A stretch of DNA of 9,610 bases from Phormidesmis priestleyi (GTDB lineage: Bacteria; Cyanobacteriota; Cyanobacteriia; Phormidesmidales; Phormidesmidaceae): assembly GCA_003242115.1 (NCBI GenBank), contig QBMP01000041.1:10168-19777 (forward strand). Reading direction: 5' to 3'. Shown in pieces: positions 1 to 7,610 of the stretch. The position numbers were made by a program, and so were the translations under genes. The notes under the pieces were generated by a model that saw only the letters and a program-made list of their open reading frames with translations, was not told the DNA's origin and searched no databases. Position 1 is the first letter of the stretch; the number at the start of each line of letters is the position of its first letter.

Positions 1-3000
1 TCAGAGATTGCTTGACTCATTTCTTGATGGTCTGTCGAGCTGATGGCGACATCAGGATGGCAGTAGTCTAAAGGGGGAATAGCTTCAGAATCCTTGCTTG
101 CTTCTCTAAAAAGGTCTCTAAGCCTCACTCCTTTATCAATAATCCAGGCTACCCGTTCCATGTCTTTGTTGTCGTGGGCTACCTTGTGCCATTCGCGAAG
201 TTCGTGTCGTGATGGATTGTATTGGTCAGGTAGGTCATTAGAGGCGCGAAATTCTGTGCTGCTATCCGCCTTTATTTCCAGAGGGCTGACTATTTTGGCA
301 GGATCGGCTAACTTCAGTACTTGCATCTTAGCCGTCTTGCCATTCTCCTCAATAGCAATATCAGCGATTACTGTAGTCTCTAGCGGCAGGTGAAGAGAAC
401 GTGCGTCAAGTACACCGAAGTGTTTGGTGCTGCCGTCTTTTTCGACGATGGCGATGGAAGGCGATGTCTTGGTTTCTCCCACTCTATTGGTGTAAGTCAG
501 CTCACTAAATCGCGCTGTATACTCGCCTGGAGGAATCTGACCGACTTCATTTTCTTTATACTGAATGCCGGTGAGCTTAATTTCAGGGATAGTTTGCAGG
601 CGGTCGCACAGCTGGTCAGTAAACTGCTTGAGGGCGATGCCCATCCCATGACTGTCGCGCCAGAATGCAGCGGCAAAATCAGCGCGCGATTCAGGTTCGA
701 TTTGGGTGACGACTTGAAGGTATTCCGTCGCCCTAGAGATCATCCCATCGACATCATTCTGTTGAGCGAAGGGTACTTGAATCTGCACCTTCGGGCTCGA
801 CAGCGTGAGTTCCCGCCCTTTCGCTTGGATGCCTGCATCTATGGCTGGGCCATGCTCATCAATAGACGCGGGGGATAGATAGCCGAGCAGCTCAGTTTTT
901 GGTTTGCCACCTTGACTTGGAAAGTTTAAATGTGCAGAGAACCGGGTTTGTCCGGGCTTATTTTGCTCATTACGCCTAATATGAATTTTCCAATCGGGCT
1001 GCACACCGGCAGCTCTCCAAATCGGTAGCTCGCCGCTCGAATCTTGCAAATTCTGAACGATGAGCTGTTTACCACCGAGCGTTGTAACGGCTAGCGTTGG
1101 CTGTTGGTCTTCCGGGCGTCTCTCCCGCAGTTGGTCTTTGGCTACTCGCCAGTTACCTATCAGACCGTTGTAGGTGCGGGTAATTTCCTGCGCCCGCTTT
1201 TGCTGCTGCGGTGTGCAGGTTTTGGGGACGATATCTTTGTAGGCTTCATTTCTAAGCTCTTTTAACTGCGCAGCTTGCACACTTTCATAGATGTCATTGA
1301 CAGTTTCGATGGCCCAGCCGATAGGCTCCTGGGTATTGGTCGGCAGTGTTTTACCGCCCGTGTAGTTGTCGGGATCTCGTTGGTGCTTGCGTAGCTCGTG
1401 CTCTTTATAGCCCAAAGCCTTGACAAAGCTGTGAATTCCTTCATCAATGGGCACAGCGCTTTTGGCTGTGTCCACAGCGGCCTGTAAGTTGGCAGCGTTA
1501 GGGCCGTTTACGATGTCTGATAGCAGGCTAGAGGCATCTTTTAGATTCTCATCAATAAACTGTCGGCGCTCTTGAGGATCTTCAATCGTTGTGAGTTGGG
1601 ATTTAGCCTGCGCGATCAGCTTAATTCGCTCCTCAAATTGATAGGCTGGAAACCCCTTGGCTTGCAGATCCGCATCATCGGGAATCTCTAGTTTGCCTTC
1701 CTCTATTTTCTCCGAGAGATGAGCCGATACCTGAAGTAATAACCTCTCTTTTTGTGGCTCAGGGGCATATTGCATCTCTAGGGCAAAGGATTGAAGCGTC
1801 ATTCCAGCATTCGCCACTTTGCCAGTTGGGTTGTTTGCTGTTATTGAAAAAGCCCGCCAAGTCGCGGCTGTATGAGATTCTGCTGCTTCCCAAGGATGCT
1901 TGACCTTCTTTTGCTTCGTGATTTCAGGCGGTTTAACTTCTGGAGCATTGCGCTCGATGAATTCTTTGACCGCTAGCGGGTAGTCAGCCGGGACAATGCG
2001 CTGTTCTTTTCCTTGCTCCATCTGCTGAACCATCTGCTCAGACAGTGAGCGCCATGCTTCATATTGCTGGGGTAAGGGTAGTTTCTCAGCTGTCGCTAGC
2101 TGCTGGCGGATTTGCTGGGGCAGGTCAGGAATAGTCGCTTCATACCCCACAAAGTAGCCGTTTGCATCTCTATCAAAGTCGGTGATGGCGACATTTTTAG
2201 CTGTCCAGGGGTTTAGGTAAGCCACCCCTTGCTTGGAAAATGCTTCTCTATCTTTCTCTCTAATAATTTCAGTATTATTGATAGCGATCGCCGCTGCGCC
2301 TACGTTGGGAAAGGGGGAGCGATAGTAGGCCACGATAGCGCCATGTGCGAGGTCTTTATTGCATACCTCCCAAGGCTTGAGCTGACTGTGATGTTGCGCC
2401 ATTGCTGAAGGCACTGTAATCCCGCTTACAGCGTTATCTAGCCATTCATCTTTTACGTAGCGGTTAAGCGCTCTGTTGATTTTGCTAAGGCCAGAAAGCT
2501 GGCCGTACTCATCGGCCTTCAACGCTTCGTAGAGCCAGTCAGGACGCGCTGGTTGCTGCTCATCATCAAATTCAGCGCTATCGGCTATGCGCTCGCGCTG
2601 CTTCTCTTTCTGCTGCACATAATATTGGCTCAGCCGAGTTGAATCGTTGGCAACAGCTGCGAGTGCTTCGGCTTGAGCCTGTTTTCGAGGATTGAACTCG
2701 TGCAGCGTAGCTTCTGGAATACAGCCCTGTACCTGCGGCCCGACTACTTGTTCGCCATAGCGACCATCTGACTTCCGGTTGATCCAAAAGCTGGGAATTG
2801 TCTTTATTCCTGGCGAGGACAGTCTGCCATCATCGCCTTTGATGTCATTGCTAGAGATGATGGCATCTACGCCCAGGCGTTCGCACCATCGGCTGCTGCC
2901 CATTGTGCCTTTGATCAGCCCTGGTAAAGCCGGTGTGGCCGCTCGAAATTGGCTCACCAGTCTATTAGCTCGGCCATCAATCAGGCGCTCGGCTAATTGA

Positions 3001-3668
3001 CTGGCTTCTGCTGTCTGCGAGATGTCTTGCGCGAGGGTTGTGATGTCATTGCTGATGCCCGCTTTTTCAAACACCCTTGCCGTGATTTCATCGCACTCTT
3101 CTGGTGTCATTAGCTCTCGCATAACGGCTGAAGGCACCAGCATCGTGCCATCGCCCATCTTGTCGTAGAGCTTTTCTAACTGCTTTCCTACAATGGGTTT
3201 CCCTTGCAGGTCAATGAGCGGGGCATCGCCATGTGTTCTGCGCTCGTCGTCGATGACCAGGAGGCGGACAAAGGAAAGGGAGGTTGCTGAAATGCCATCA
3301 GAGGCAACCAAGCTGCCATAGGCTACAAAATTGTGAGGAGAATTGCGATCGCCTGCGTAGATAGGTGAAATATTCTGGCTTGGATCTCCCGCCGTCATTA
3401 GTTGAGCGGTATTTGGGTCGGTAAAATAACCGTCTTTCCCGTTTGTAAAGACAAGTACCTTGCCTTCCTCCTCCAGGCGCAGACGGTCTGAATCGTTCAC
3501 CCCGTCATAGAATTTGCCTGTGTAGAACTGGGCAGATAGCTCATGCTCTTGAAGCCAGTGCTCTAAATAAGAATGTTCTATCTGTTTTATTTTGGGCTGA
3601 TCTACACCTTCAATTGTTTCGTGTAGCGCTAGCCCAGTTTTAAGGTCAAAGCGGTTGACTTGAAACAT
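1..3668 (-). CDS. Giant protein, candidate single-chain two-barrel RNA polymerase (C-terminus beyond window)
   Basis: One open frame runs from ATG at 3668 off the left edge, giving 1222 full codons with no stop. The chosen ATG overlaps the preceding gene by 23 bases and has a weak AAGAAAG ribosome site 9 bases upstream; an in-frame TAG lies shortly before it. Motifs seen in order: LIKGTM with K253, NDIKGDD with K277, WINRKSDGRYGEQ (295-307), a Q/E/R-rich linker (about 350-375), AYYRSPFPN with R450 and P452, NVAITDFDRDANGYFV with Asp497, Asp499 and Asp501, and NPTGKVANAG (613-622). In the two-double-psi-barrel polymerase superfamily, barrel 1 supplies two lysines, and barrel 2 supplies an R-x-P element followed by DxDGD. 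Eukaryotic RdRPs also follow this with a G-R/K-I/V-A-N-A-like segment. The order and spacing fit that plan, with Arg in place of the usual Gly in DxDGD. The N-terminal 230 residues and everything after about residue 700 are unrecognised; residues 1045-1110 look beta-rich. No membrane segments or signal peptide were seen. The coding region is certain; the polymerase role is an inference of moderate strength. A non-polymerase plasmid protein remains possible. Confidence 0.5.
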   Translation of the reverse strand, partial: MFQVNRFDLKTGLALHETIEGVDQPKIKQIEHSYLEHWLQEHELSAQFYTGKFYDGVNDSDRLRLEEEGKVLVFTNGKDGYFTDPNTAQLMTAGDPSQNISPIYAGDRNSPHNFVAYGSLVASDGISATSLSFVRLLVIDDERRTHGDAPLIDLQGKPIVGKQLEKLYDKMGDGTMLVPSAVMRELMTPEECDEITARVFEKAGISNDITTLAQDISQTAEASQLAERLIDGRANRLVSQFRAATPALPGLIKGTMGSSRWCERLGVDAIISSNDIKGDDGRLSSPGIKTIPSFWINRKSDGRYGEQVVGPQVQGCIPEATLHEFNPRKQAQAEALAAVANDSTRLSQYYVQQKEKQRERIADSAEFDDEQQPARPDWLYEALKADEYGQLSGLSKINRALNRYVKDEWLDNAVSGITVPSAMAQHHSQLKPWEVCNKDLAHGAIVAYYRSPFPNVGAAAIAINNTEIIREKDREAFSKQGVAYLNPWTAKNVAITDFDRDANGYFVGYEATIPDLPQQIRQQLATAEKLPLPQQYEAWRSLSEQMVQQMEQGKEQRIVPADYPLAVKEFIERNAPEVKPPEITKQKKVKHPWEAAESHTAATWRAFSITANNPTGKVANAGMTLQSFALEMQYAPEPQKERLLLQVSAHLSEKIEEGKLEIPDDADLQAKGFPAYQFEERIKLIAQAKSQLTTIEDPQERRQFIDENLKDASSLLSDIVNGPNAANLQAAVDTAKSAVPIDEGIHSFVKALGYKEHELRKHQRDPDNYTGGKTLPTNTQEPIGWAIETVNDIYESVQAAQLKELRNEAYKDIVPKTCTPQQQKRAQEITRTYNGLIGNWRVAKDQLRERRPEDQQPTLAVTTLGGKQLIVQNLQDSSGELPIWRAAGVQPDWKIHIRRNEQNKPGQTRFSAHLNFPSQGGKPKTELLGYLSPASIDEHGPAIDAGIQAKGRELTLSSPKVQIQVPFAQQNDVDGMISRATEYLQVVTQIEPESRADFAAAFWRDSHGMGIALKQFTDQLCDRLQTIPEIKLTGIQYKENEVGQIPPGEYTARFSELTYTNRVGETKTSPSIAIVEKDGSTKHFGVLDARSLHLPLETTVIADIAIEENGKTAKMQVLKLADPAKIVSPLEIKADSSTEFRASNDLPDQYNPSRHELREWHKVAHDNKDMERVAWIIDKGVRLRDLFREASKDSEAIPPLDYCHPDVAISSTDHQEMSQAIS

Positions 3669-3987
3669 TCGAGTATTCTTTCTTATTCCATCGGGCAGGA
3701 TTTCGATAGCCGTGGGCTATAAGCCATTCATTTTTTTGCTTTATCTGGGCTAACGCCTCTTCTCTAGTTAGAACTGGCTGCTCTGGCAACTCAACACTTT
3801 CTAGATCCTGAGTGACCTCGCGCTCGTCGTCGTCGCCATTTAGTACTCCAGCAGCAATCAGGTCATCAATATCAGCTCCCCCCGATAGAAGATCTCCAGG
3901 ATCTTCATCACTGCCACTAAGTTCAGCAAGATCTAACTCTCTTGGACTGGGGTCTCCGATTTCACTTGATCTATATCTATATGCCAT
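3646..3987 (-). CDS. Small acidic protein of unknown function, coupled to the giant gene
   Basis: This 113-residue protein is unrecognised. Its N-terminal two thirds (about residues 10-72) is strongly acidic, with roughly one residue in three Asp or Glu and a GDDDERE cluster, and is probably disordered. The last 40 residues are different: a likely helix (TREEALAQIKQKNEWLIAHG) followed by a basic, aromatic tail, YRNPARWNKKEY. The gene sits between topA and the polymerase-like gene. Its last seven codons overlap the start of the latter by 23 bases in another frame, which points to translational coupling and suggests a partner or regulator of the giant protein. The start at 3987 has a purine-rich AAGAGAGAG upstream at acceptable distance. 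The acidic region could mimic nucleic acid or bind a basic surface, but that is speculation. The gene is probably real because of the tight packing and biased composition. Confidence 0.5.
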   Translation of the reverse strand: MAYRYRSSEIGDPSPRELDLAELSGSDEDPGDLLSGGADIDDLIAAGVLNGDDDEREVTQDLESVELPEQPVLTREEALAQIKQKNEWLIAHGYRNPARWNKKEYSNVSSQPL

Positions 3988-4010
3988 TTTCTTGTCACTC
4001 TCTCTTTACT

Positions 4011-4081
4011 CTACGAATTTTACATCAATTTTTCTGAACGCTATACCCTACGAATTTTACATCAGTCTTTCTGAACGCTAT
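4011..4081. repeat. Tandem pair of 34-base repeats at the topA 3' end
   Basis: Two direct copies of a 34-base unit, 4011-4044 and 4048-4081, differ at only two positions and lie 37 bases apart. On the minus strand each starts ATAGCGTTCAGAAA and ends TGATGTAAAATTCGTAG. The topA-proximal copy encodes the last topA codons and its stop (TGA, 4062-4064); the second copy lies wholly in the spacer before the acidic protein gene. Possible roles are an operator, a promoter array (each copy holds TAAAAT, but no good -35 box at proper distance), iterons, or a simple duplication of the gene end. No pairing partner elsewhere in the window was noticed. Confidence 0.5.
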
Positions 4082-6221
4082 TTTCCAAATTTCCGTGCTT
4101 GGGACTCCACCAGCCTGAGTCCGTTTGGAAGTAAACAGCCTCTTTGTGCTTAGCTTGATTTCTAGCTTTCGTGTCCGAACACCGCAACAGCTTTTTAGCT
4201 TTGCCGTCTTTCTCATAGCCATACTCTTCCATCTGCTTTTGGCAAACCGGACAGGAATGCTCCGTTAGCGTGGCTTTAGCAGAGCTTAGCTTTGGCCCTT
4301 CGCTGCCTTTAGCGCGAGGTGGCTCCCACTGCTTGCTGTATTTGGAGTAAAACAGCACCACGTCCTCACAGCCGCTGACGCACTTGAGAAAATACTTTTT
4401 CTGAACTTTGGTGCTGGGTACTTTGGCCATTGGCTTTTGGCACTGAGGGCAGGGTGTTTTAGACAGGGCTTTGCCACTGCGCGAAACCGGCGTACTCGAT
4501 ATGTGCTTGGGAACGACCTGCTGCGCTTTAGTCAGGGCTGGAATGAAGTACTCCTGATTCCAGCCGGATAGGTAGCGCTGCCAGTCTTCTTTCCCTTCTG
4601 CAATCTGGTCGAGCGCCTGCTCCATCTGAGCGGTAAAGCTAGCTTCGAGTAGATCAGGAAGTGCCTCTTTAAGAAAAGCATCGACCTCCAATCCCAGCGC
4701 GGTGGGAAGAAGAGAGCCTTTGGCCATCTCTACATATAGCCGCTGCTTGAGCGTTTGAATCGTAGGCGCATAGGTGCTGGGTCTGCCAATGCCCTTGCGC
4801 TCCATCATCTGCACTAGCTTGGGTTCGCTGTAGCGGGGCGGTGGCTGAGTCTGTTTCTGTTCGTGGGTTGCTTGCTGAAGAGTAACGACTTGTCCCTGCG
4901 GCAATCTAGGAAGTTCTGCATCGGCCTTCAAATTATTCCAGTAGCGGGTATAGCCGGGGAAGATCACAACCTGTCCTTTGGCTTGCCAGCAGACTGAACT
5001 CGACTGCGTGTTGATCTTGGTTTGCTGCACTTGGGCGGGTTTGCACTGAGAAGCGATCGCCCGCTTCCAGATCATCACGTATAGGCTAAAGGCATCGGCA
5101 GAAAGCTGTGATTTTAGGTCTGCTGAAGGCCGATAGATATCAGTTGGGCGAATTGCTTCGTGCGCTTCCTGTGCGCCTTTTGCCTTGCGATGCTGGGCAA
5201 CTTTTGCCGGGACATTATCTAGGTCGTTACTTTCTAGCCACTGCCGCGCCTGAGCGCAAAACTCAGGGCTGAGCATCGTGCTGTCTGTTCTCATGTAGGT
5301 AATCAGACCCGCTTCATAGAGTGACTGGGCAACCTTCATCGTTTGCTCTGGGCTGAAACGCAGCCGCGAACCTGCGGTTTGTTGCAGGCTAGAGGTGATA
5401 AATGGTGGGGGCGGCTTGCGGTTAGTAGTCTTGCCTTCAACGCTGGTGATGCGATGCGGATGCTGTTGGGCGATCTCTACCAGTCGATTGGCTTCTGCTT
5501 CAGAGGTGACTCTAGCTGACTCTGGTGCTGATTGCTCGGATGGATGAGCGGCATCGTCGGGCGCTTCTTCCTCAGATGTCTCGGCAGCGCTCCCTTGATA
5601 GTAGGCCCGGAAGCCTTCGGCGTAATCGACAAAGACGCTCCAGTAGTCCTGCGGTACGAAGGCTTGAATCTCGCGTTCCCTGGTGCAGAGGATATGAAGA
5701 GCAGCGCTCTGGACGCGGCCCATGCTTTTGGCTCCGTTCTGCAACTGCCACAGCAGCGGTGAGCCTCGGTAGCCAACCAGCTTATCGAGTACGGTGCGGC
5801 ATAGGCCAGAGTTAACCATGTCGAGATCGATAGTGCGCGGCTGGGCGATCGCTGCTCTGACGGCGTTGGGTGTAATTTCGCTATAAACGACGCGCTGCGG
5901 ATTCTTTAGATTTAGCGCTTCTTGAAGATGCCAAGCAATTGTCTCGCCTTCTCGGTCGGGGTCAGTGGCGAGGACAACCGTTTTGACCTGACGCACTGCC
6001 GCTTTTAAGCCTTGAATTGTTTTTGCGCCGCGATCTCCACGGGCAATGAACCGGCAGCGAACTGAGCGGCTGTCTATGTCAAAGCCGAGTGAGTCATCGC
6101 CGTCGCTGGCCAGTTCACGAATATGGCCAACGCTGGCTTTGACCAGCCAATCAGATCCAAGGATTTGGCTGAGCTTTTTAATTTTGCCAGGGCTTTCGAC
6201 GATGAGGAGTTTGGAAGGCAT
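4062..6221 (-). CDS. topA: DNA topoisomerase I (type IA)
   Basis: This is a 719-residue type IA topoisomerase, which relaxes negatively supercoiled DNA by cutting one strand through a 5'-phosphotyrosine link. The TOPRIM domain is intact: VESPGK with Glu9, and DPDREGE at 87-93. The active site GLITYMRTDST places the catalytic tyrosine at 309. GRPSTYAP (479-486) is another family hallmark. The C-terminus has a complete four-cysteine zinc ribbon (C591, C594, C614, C618) and a second ribbon with only three visible cysteines (C657, C660, C681), so the second is degenerate or uses another ligand. An acidic, Ser/Ala-rich insert lies at about 212-240. The start follows TGATGAAGATTT, a short-spaced weak ribosome site. 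A terminator lies just upstream, so transcription probably begins within 6222-6336, although I see no convincing promoter there. The downstream genes are close and on the same strand, so a shared operon is likely. In this setting it is probably an element-borne copy rather than the chromosomal enzyme. Confidence 0.5.
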   Translation of the reverse strand: MPSKLLIVESPGKIKKLSQILGSDWLVKASVGHIRELASDGDDSLGFDIDSRSVRCRFIARGDRGAKTIQGLKAAVRQVKTVVLATDPDREGETIAWHLQEALNLKNPQRVVYSEITPNAVRAAIAQPRTIDLDMVNSGLCRTVLDKLVGYRGSPLLWQLQNGAKSMGRVQSAALHILCTREREIQAFVPQDYWSVFVDYAEGFRAYYQGSAAETSEEEAPDDAAHPSEQSAPESARVTSEAEANRLVEIAQQHPHRITSVEGKTTNRKPPPPFITSSLQQTAGSRLRFSPEQTMKVAQSLYEAGLITYMRTDSTMLSPEFCAQARQWLESNDLDNVPAKVAQHRKAKGAQEAHEAIRPTDIYRPSADLKSQLSADAFSLYVMIWKRAIASQCKPAQVQQTKINTQSSSVCWQAKGQVVIFPGYTRYWNNLKADAELPRLPQGQVVTLQQATHEQKQTQPPPRYSEPKLVQMMERKGIGRPSTYAPTIQTLKQRLYVEMAKGSLLPTALGLEVDAFLKEALPDLLEASFTAQMEQALDQIAEGKEDWQRYLSGWNQEYFIPALTKAQQVVPKHISSTPVSRSGKALSKTPCPQCQKPMAKVPSTKVQKKYFLKCVSGCEDVVLFYSKYSKQWEPPRAKGSEGPKLSSAKATLTEHSCPVCQKQMEEYGYEKDGKAKKLLRCSDTKARNQAKHKEAVYFQTDSGWWSPKHGNLENSVQKD

Positions 6222-6336
6222 AAATCTTCATCACTACGAAAATAGCTGATATGTATTGATTTTGTACCATTATCAGGATTCTGACTAGCTGATTTTATCC
6301 CGTTAACAGACAATCTCTTCTAGAACATCCTGGGGC

Positions 6337-6372
6337 AAAAATAGACAGCTTCTGAGAGAACTCAGAAGCTGT
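6337..6372 (-). terminator. Intrinsic terminator after the paralog gene ending at 6409
   Basis: A perfect 12-base-pair stem (6345-6356 pairs with 6361-6372) with a four-base loop is followed on the minus strand by CTATTTTTG (five T residues, 6341-6337). It lies 37 bases beyond the stop codon at 6409. This is the clearest terminator in the window and separates the ardC-paralog unit from topA. Confidence 0.5.
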
Positions 6373-6408
6373 GGGATAGTGCTTGCACTAGGGGGTGCAG
6401 ATGGGTCG

Positions 6409-6957
6409 CTATAGCCCGACAGAGATCGCGCCAGCGTAACCTGCGTAGCCAGGGGTGCAGTCCCTGAGCCAGTTACGCAATTGAACGTATTGACCCAACG
6501 AGATTTCCTCGTGGTTATTGTGTTCGACGGTTATACGGCGGTCGAACTCTGTGAAGATGTAGGCTTTTTCTTCTTCGTTCCACTGTCCGCCGCCCTCATA
6601 CCACTGTCTTGCGATCTCGCCAGCCACTTGGTCTGGGGTTTGGTCGCTTCTGATATGAGCCAAGCAGTGCTCGTGGTAGCAGAAGCTGCCGTTGTACTCC
6701 ACAATCGTCACAAAGATGTAGTGCGCCGCTGCTGGAACGCCCTCGATAGGTGTCAAATACTCGTGGTTTGAGTGCATCGTTCGTCCCGACCACTCTTTGG
6801 AACTAGGCGGAGTACCTAGCGGTAGATCCACGAAATGAATCTCTGACGACTCACCGCCTATGTTTTGGGTGATCCTTGCAATTCGCCCGAAGGCCATGCT
6901 TTCAACTCTGTTGACTCTGACAATTTGACCGGGTGTGAAATTAGTCGTAGTAGTCAT
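6409..6957 (-). CDS. Unknown protein, paralog A (GQxVR / WYExGG family)
   Basis: This 182-residue protein is unrecognised and clearly paralogous to the gene at 7033-7605. Shared features in order are an N-terminal segment with GQIVRVNRVESMAFGRIAR and a DLP element near residue 45, which resembles a small SH3- or KOW-like beta barrel, then YIFVTIVEYNG, HEHCLAH and IARQWYEGGGQW. I chose ATG 6957 (MTTTTNF) rather than the longer frame from 7023 for two reasons: it matches the paralog start MITTTNF, and GAGGA lies 7 bases upstream. The longer frame would translate through the leader hairpin. The His/Cys positions of HEHCLAH could bind metal, but only HCLA is shared with the paralog. It is the last gene before the terminator and probably lies in one transcription unit with paralog B and the ArdC-like gene. 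Confidence 0.5.
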   Translation of the reverse strand: MTTTTNFTPGQIVRVNRVESMAFGRIARITQNIGGESSEIHFVDLPLGTPPSSKEWSGRTMHSNHEYLTPIEGVPAAAHYIFVTIVEYNGSFCYHEHCLAHIRSDQTPDQVAGEIARQWYEGGGQWNEEEKAYIFTEFDRRITVEHNNHEEISLGQYVQLRNWLRDCTPGYAGYAGAISVGL

Positions 6958-6963
6958 GAAAAA

Positions 6964-7011
6964 ATCCTCATTCAGCATGACTCCGCTGCGATAGCGGTGC
7001 TGAATGGGGAT
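6964..7011 (-). promoter_or_regulatory. Leader hairpin enclosing the ribosome site of paralog A
   Basis: Arms 6964-6977 and 6998-7011 can form a 14-position stem with one mismatch. A second 5-base-pair stem (6983-6987 with 6993-6997) stacks inside it, leaving a 5-base bulge. In the minus-strand transcript the 3' arm contains GAATGAGGA, the ribosome site of the gene starting at 6957, so the folded leader would hide it. This copy matches the leader at 7611-7658 in 45 of 48 positions. The structure is seen directly; control of translation is inferred. Confidence 0.5.
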
Positions 7012-7032
7012 GGAACAGATCATGAACAGAAT

Positions 7033-7605
7033 TTAGTCTAGTCCGCGTGTTTGGCGACGGATGTATTCGGCTTCTGTGTTTTCCCCGTAGCTAGGCCCAG
7101 AGGTATAGCCAGGGGTACAGTCGGTCAAATCAGTGGCCAGATTGATGTACTCGGCTATAGTTAGCTCACGCCAGTCTTCGGCAAGCACAAAGTGGTGCGT
7201 ATCGAATCGCCAAGCATTTTCAGCCGCGTCCCACTCGCCGCCACTTTCGTACCAGCACTGGGCGATGCTGTCGGCCAGCGTCTCCTGCCGCTGTCCTTGT
7301 ATGCCATTGGCAAGACAGTGGTGGGCATAGCGGCGATCTCCATCGCGTTCCACAATTGTGACTAGCAGATAGAGCGCAGCGATTGGGACGTTTGTGATTA
7401 GCGTTAGATCGCTGGTCGCAAACGTCTCCGTGAACCCTGCTGGGTTTGGCGCGGCGCTTACGGTTTTTGGCAAGTCAGCAAACCGTACTAGCGATCGCTC
7501 TTTCCCCTCGGCTGTCATCACCATTGCGACTCGCCCGTAGGCGAGACTGCGAAGGTTGCTAATGCGAACCAGTTGACCAGCTTTGAAATTTGTTGTAGTA
7601 ATCAT
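7033..7605 (-). CDS. Unknown protein, paralog B (GQxVR / WYExGG family)
   Basis: This 190-residue protein is unrecognised and is the sister of the gene ending at 6409. Matching blocks are NFKAGQLVRISNLRSLAYGR near the start, FADLP, LLVTIVERDG, HHCLANG, IAQCWYESGGEW and DCTPGY near the C-terminus. The N-terminal block resembles a small beta-barrel (SH3 or KOW-like) fold; the rest cannot be assigned. ATG 7605 is supported by GAGGA 6 bases upstream. The ATG forms ATGA with the stop of a possible seven-codon leader frame. The two genes share both their coding sequence and their 48-base leader, so the duplication included the control region. The gap to paralog A is 75 bases and contains no T-run terminator, consistent with co-transcription. 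Confidence 0.5.
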   Translation of the reverse strand: MITTTNFKAGQLVRISNLRSLAYGRVAMVMTAEGKERSLVRFADLPKTVSAAPNPAGFTETFATSDLTLITNVPIAALYLLVTIVERDGDRRYAHHCLANGIQGQRQETLADSIAQCWYESGGEWDAAENAWRFDTHHFVLAEDWRELTIAEYINLATDLTDCTPGYTSGPSYGENTEAEYIRRQTRGLD

Positions 7606-7610
7606 GAAAA

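Noticed and set aside
390..878. Plus-strand open frame of 162 codons
   Set aside because: It lies antisense inside the uninterrupted minus-strand giant gene, has no convincing ribosome site, and its translation shows no recognisable domain.
2779..3000. Plus-strand open frame of 73 codons
   Set aside because: It is antisense to the barrel-1 region of the giant gene, and the minus-strand reading carries the conserved motifs.
4025..4222. Minus-strand frame overlapping the topA 3' end and ending in the repeat copy
   Set aside because: It is an out-of-frame reading of the topA zinc-ribbon region. Its end resembles topA's only because of the tandem repeat.
5477..5815. Open frames on both strands within topA
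   Set aside because: They are shadows of the acidic insert and flanking topA coding sequence; topA is intact in its own frame.
6222..6336. Promoter for topA
   Set aside because: Several AT-rich -10-like hexamers are present, but none has an acceptable -35 box at 16-18 bases, so no site is called.
6958..7023. Longer N-terminus for paralog A (start at 7023)
   Set aside because: The extension would be encoded by the leader hairpin, and the paralog begins at the position matching ATG 6957, which has a well-spaced GAGGA.
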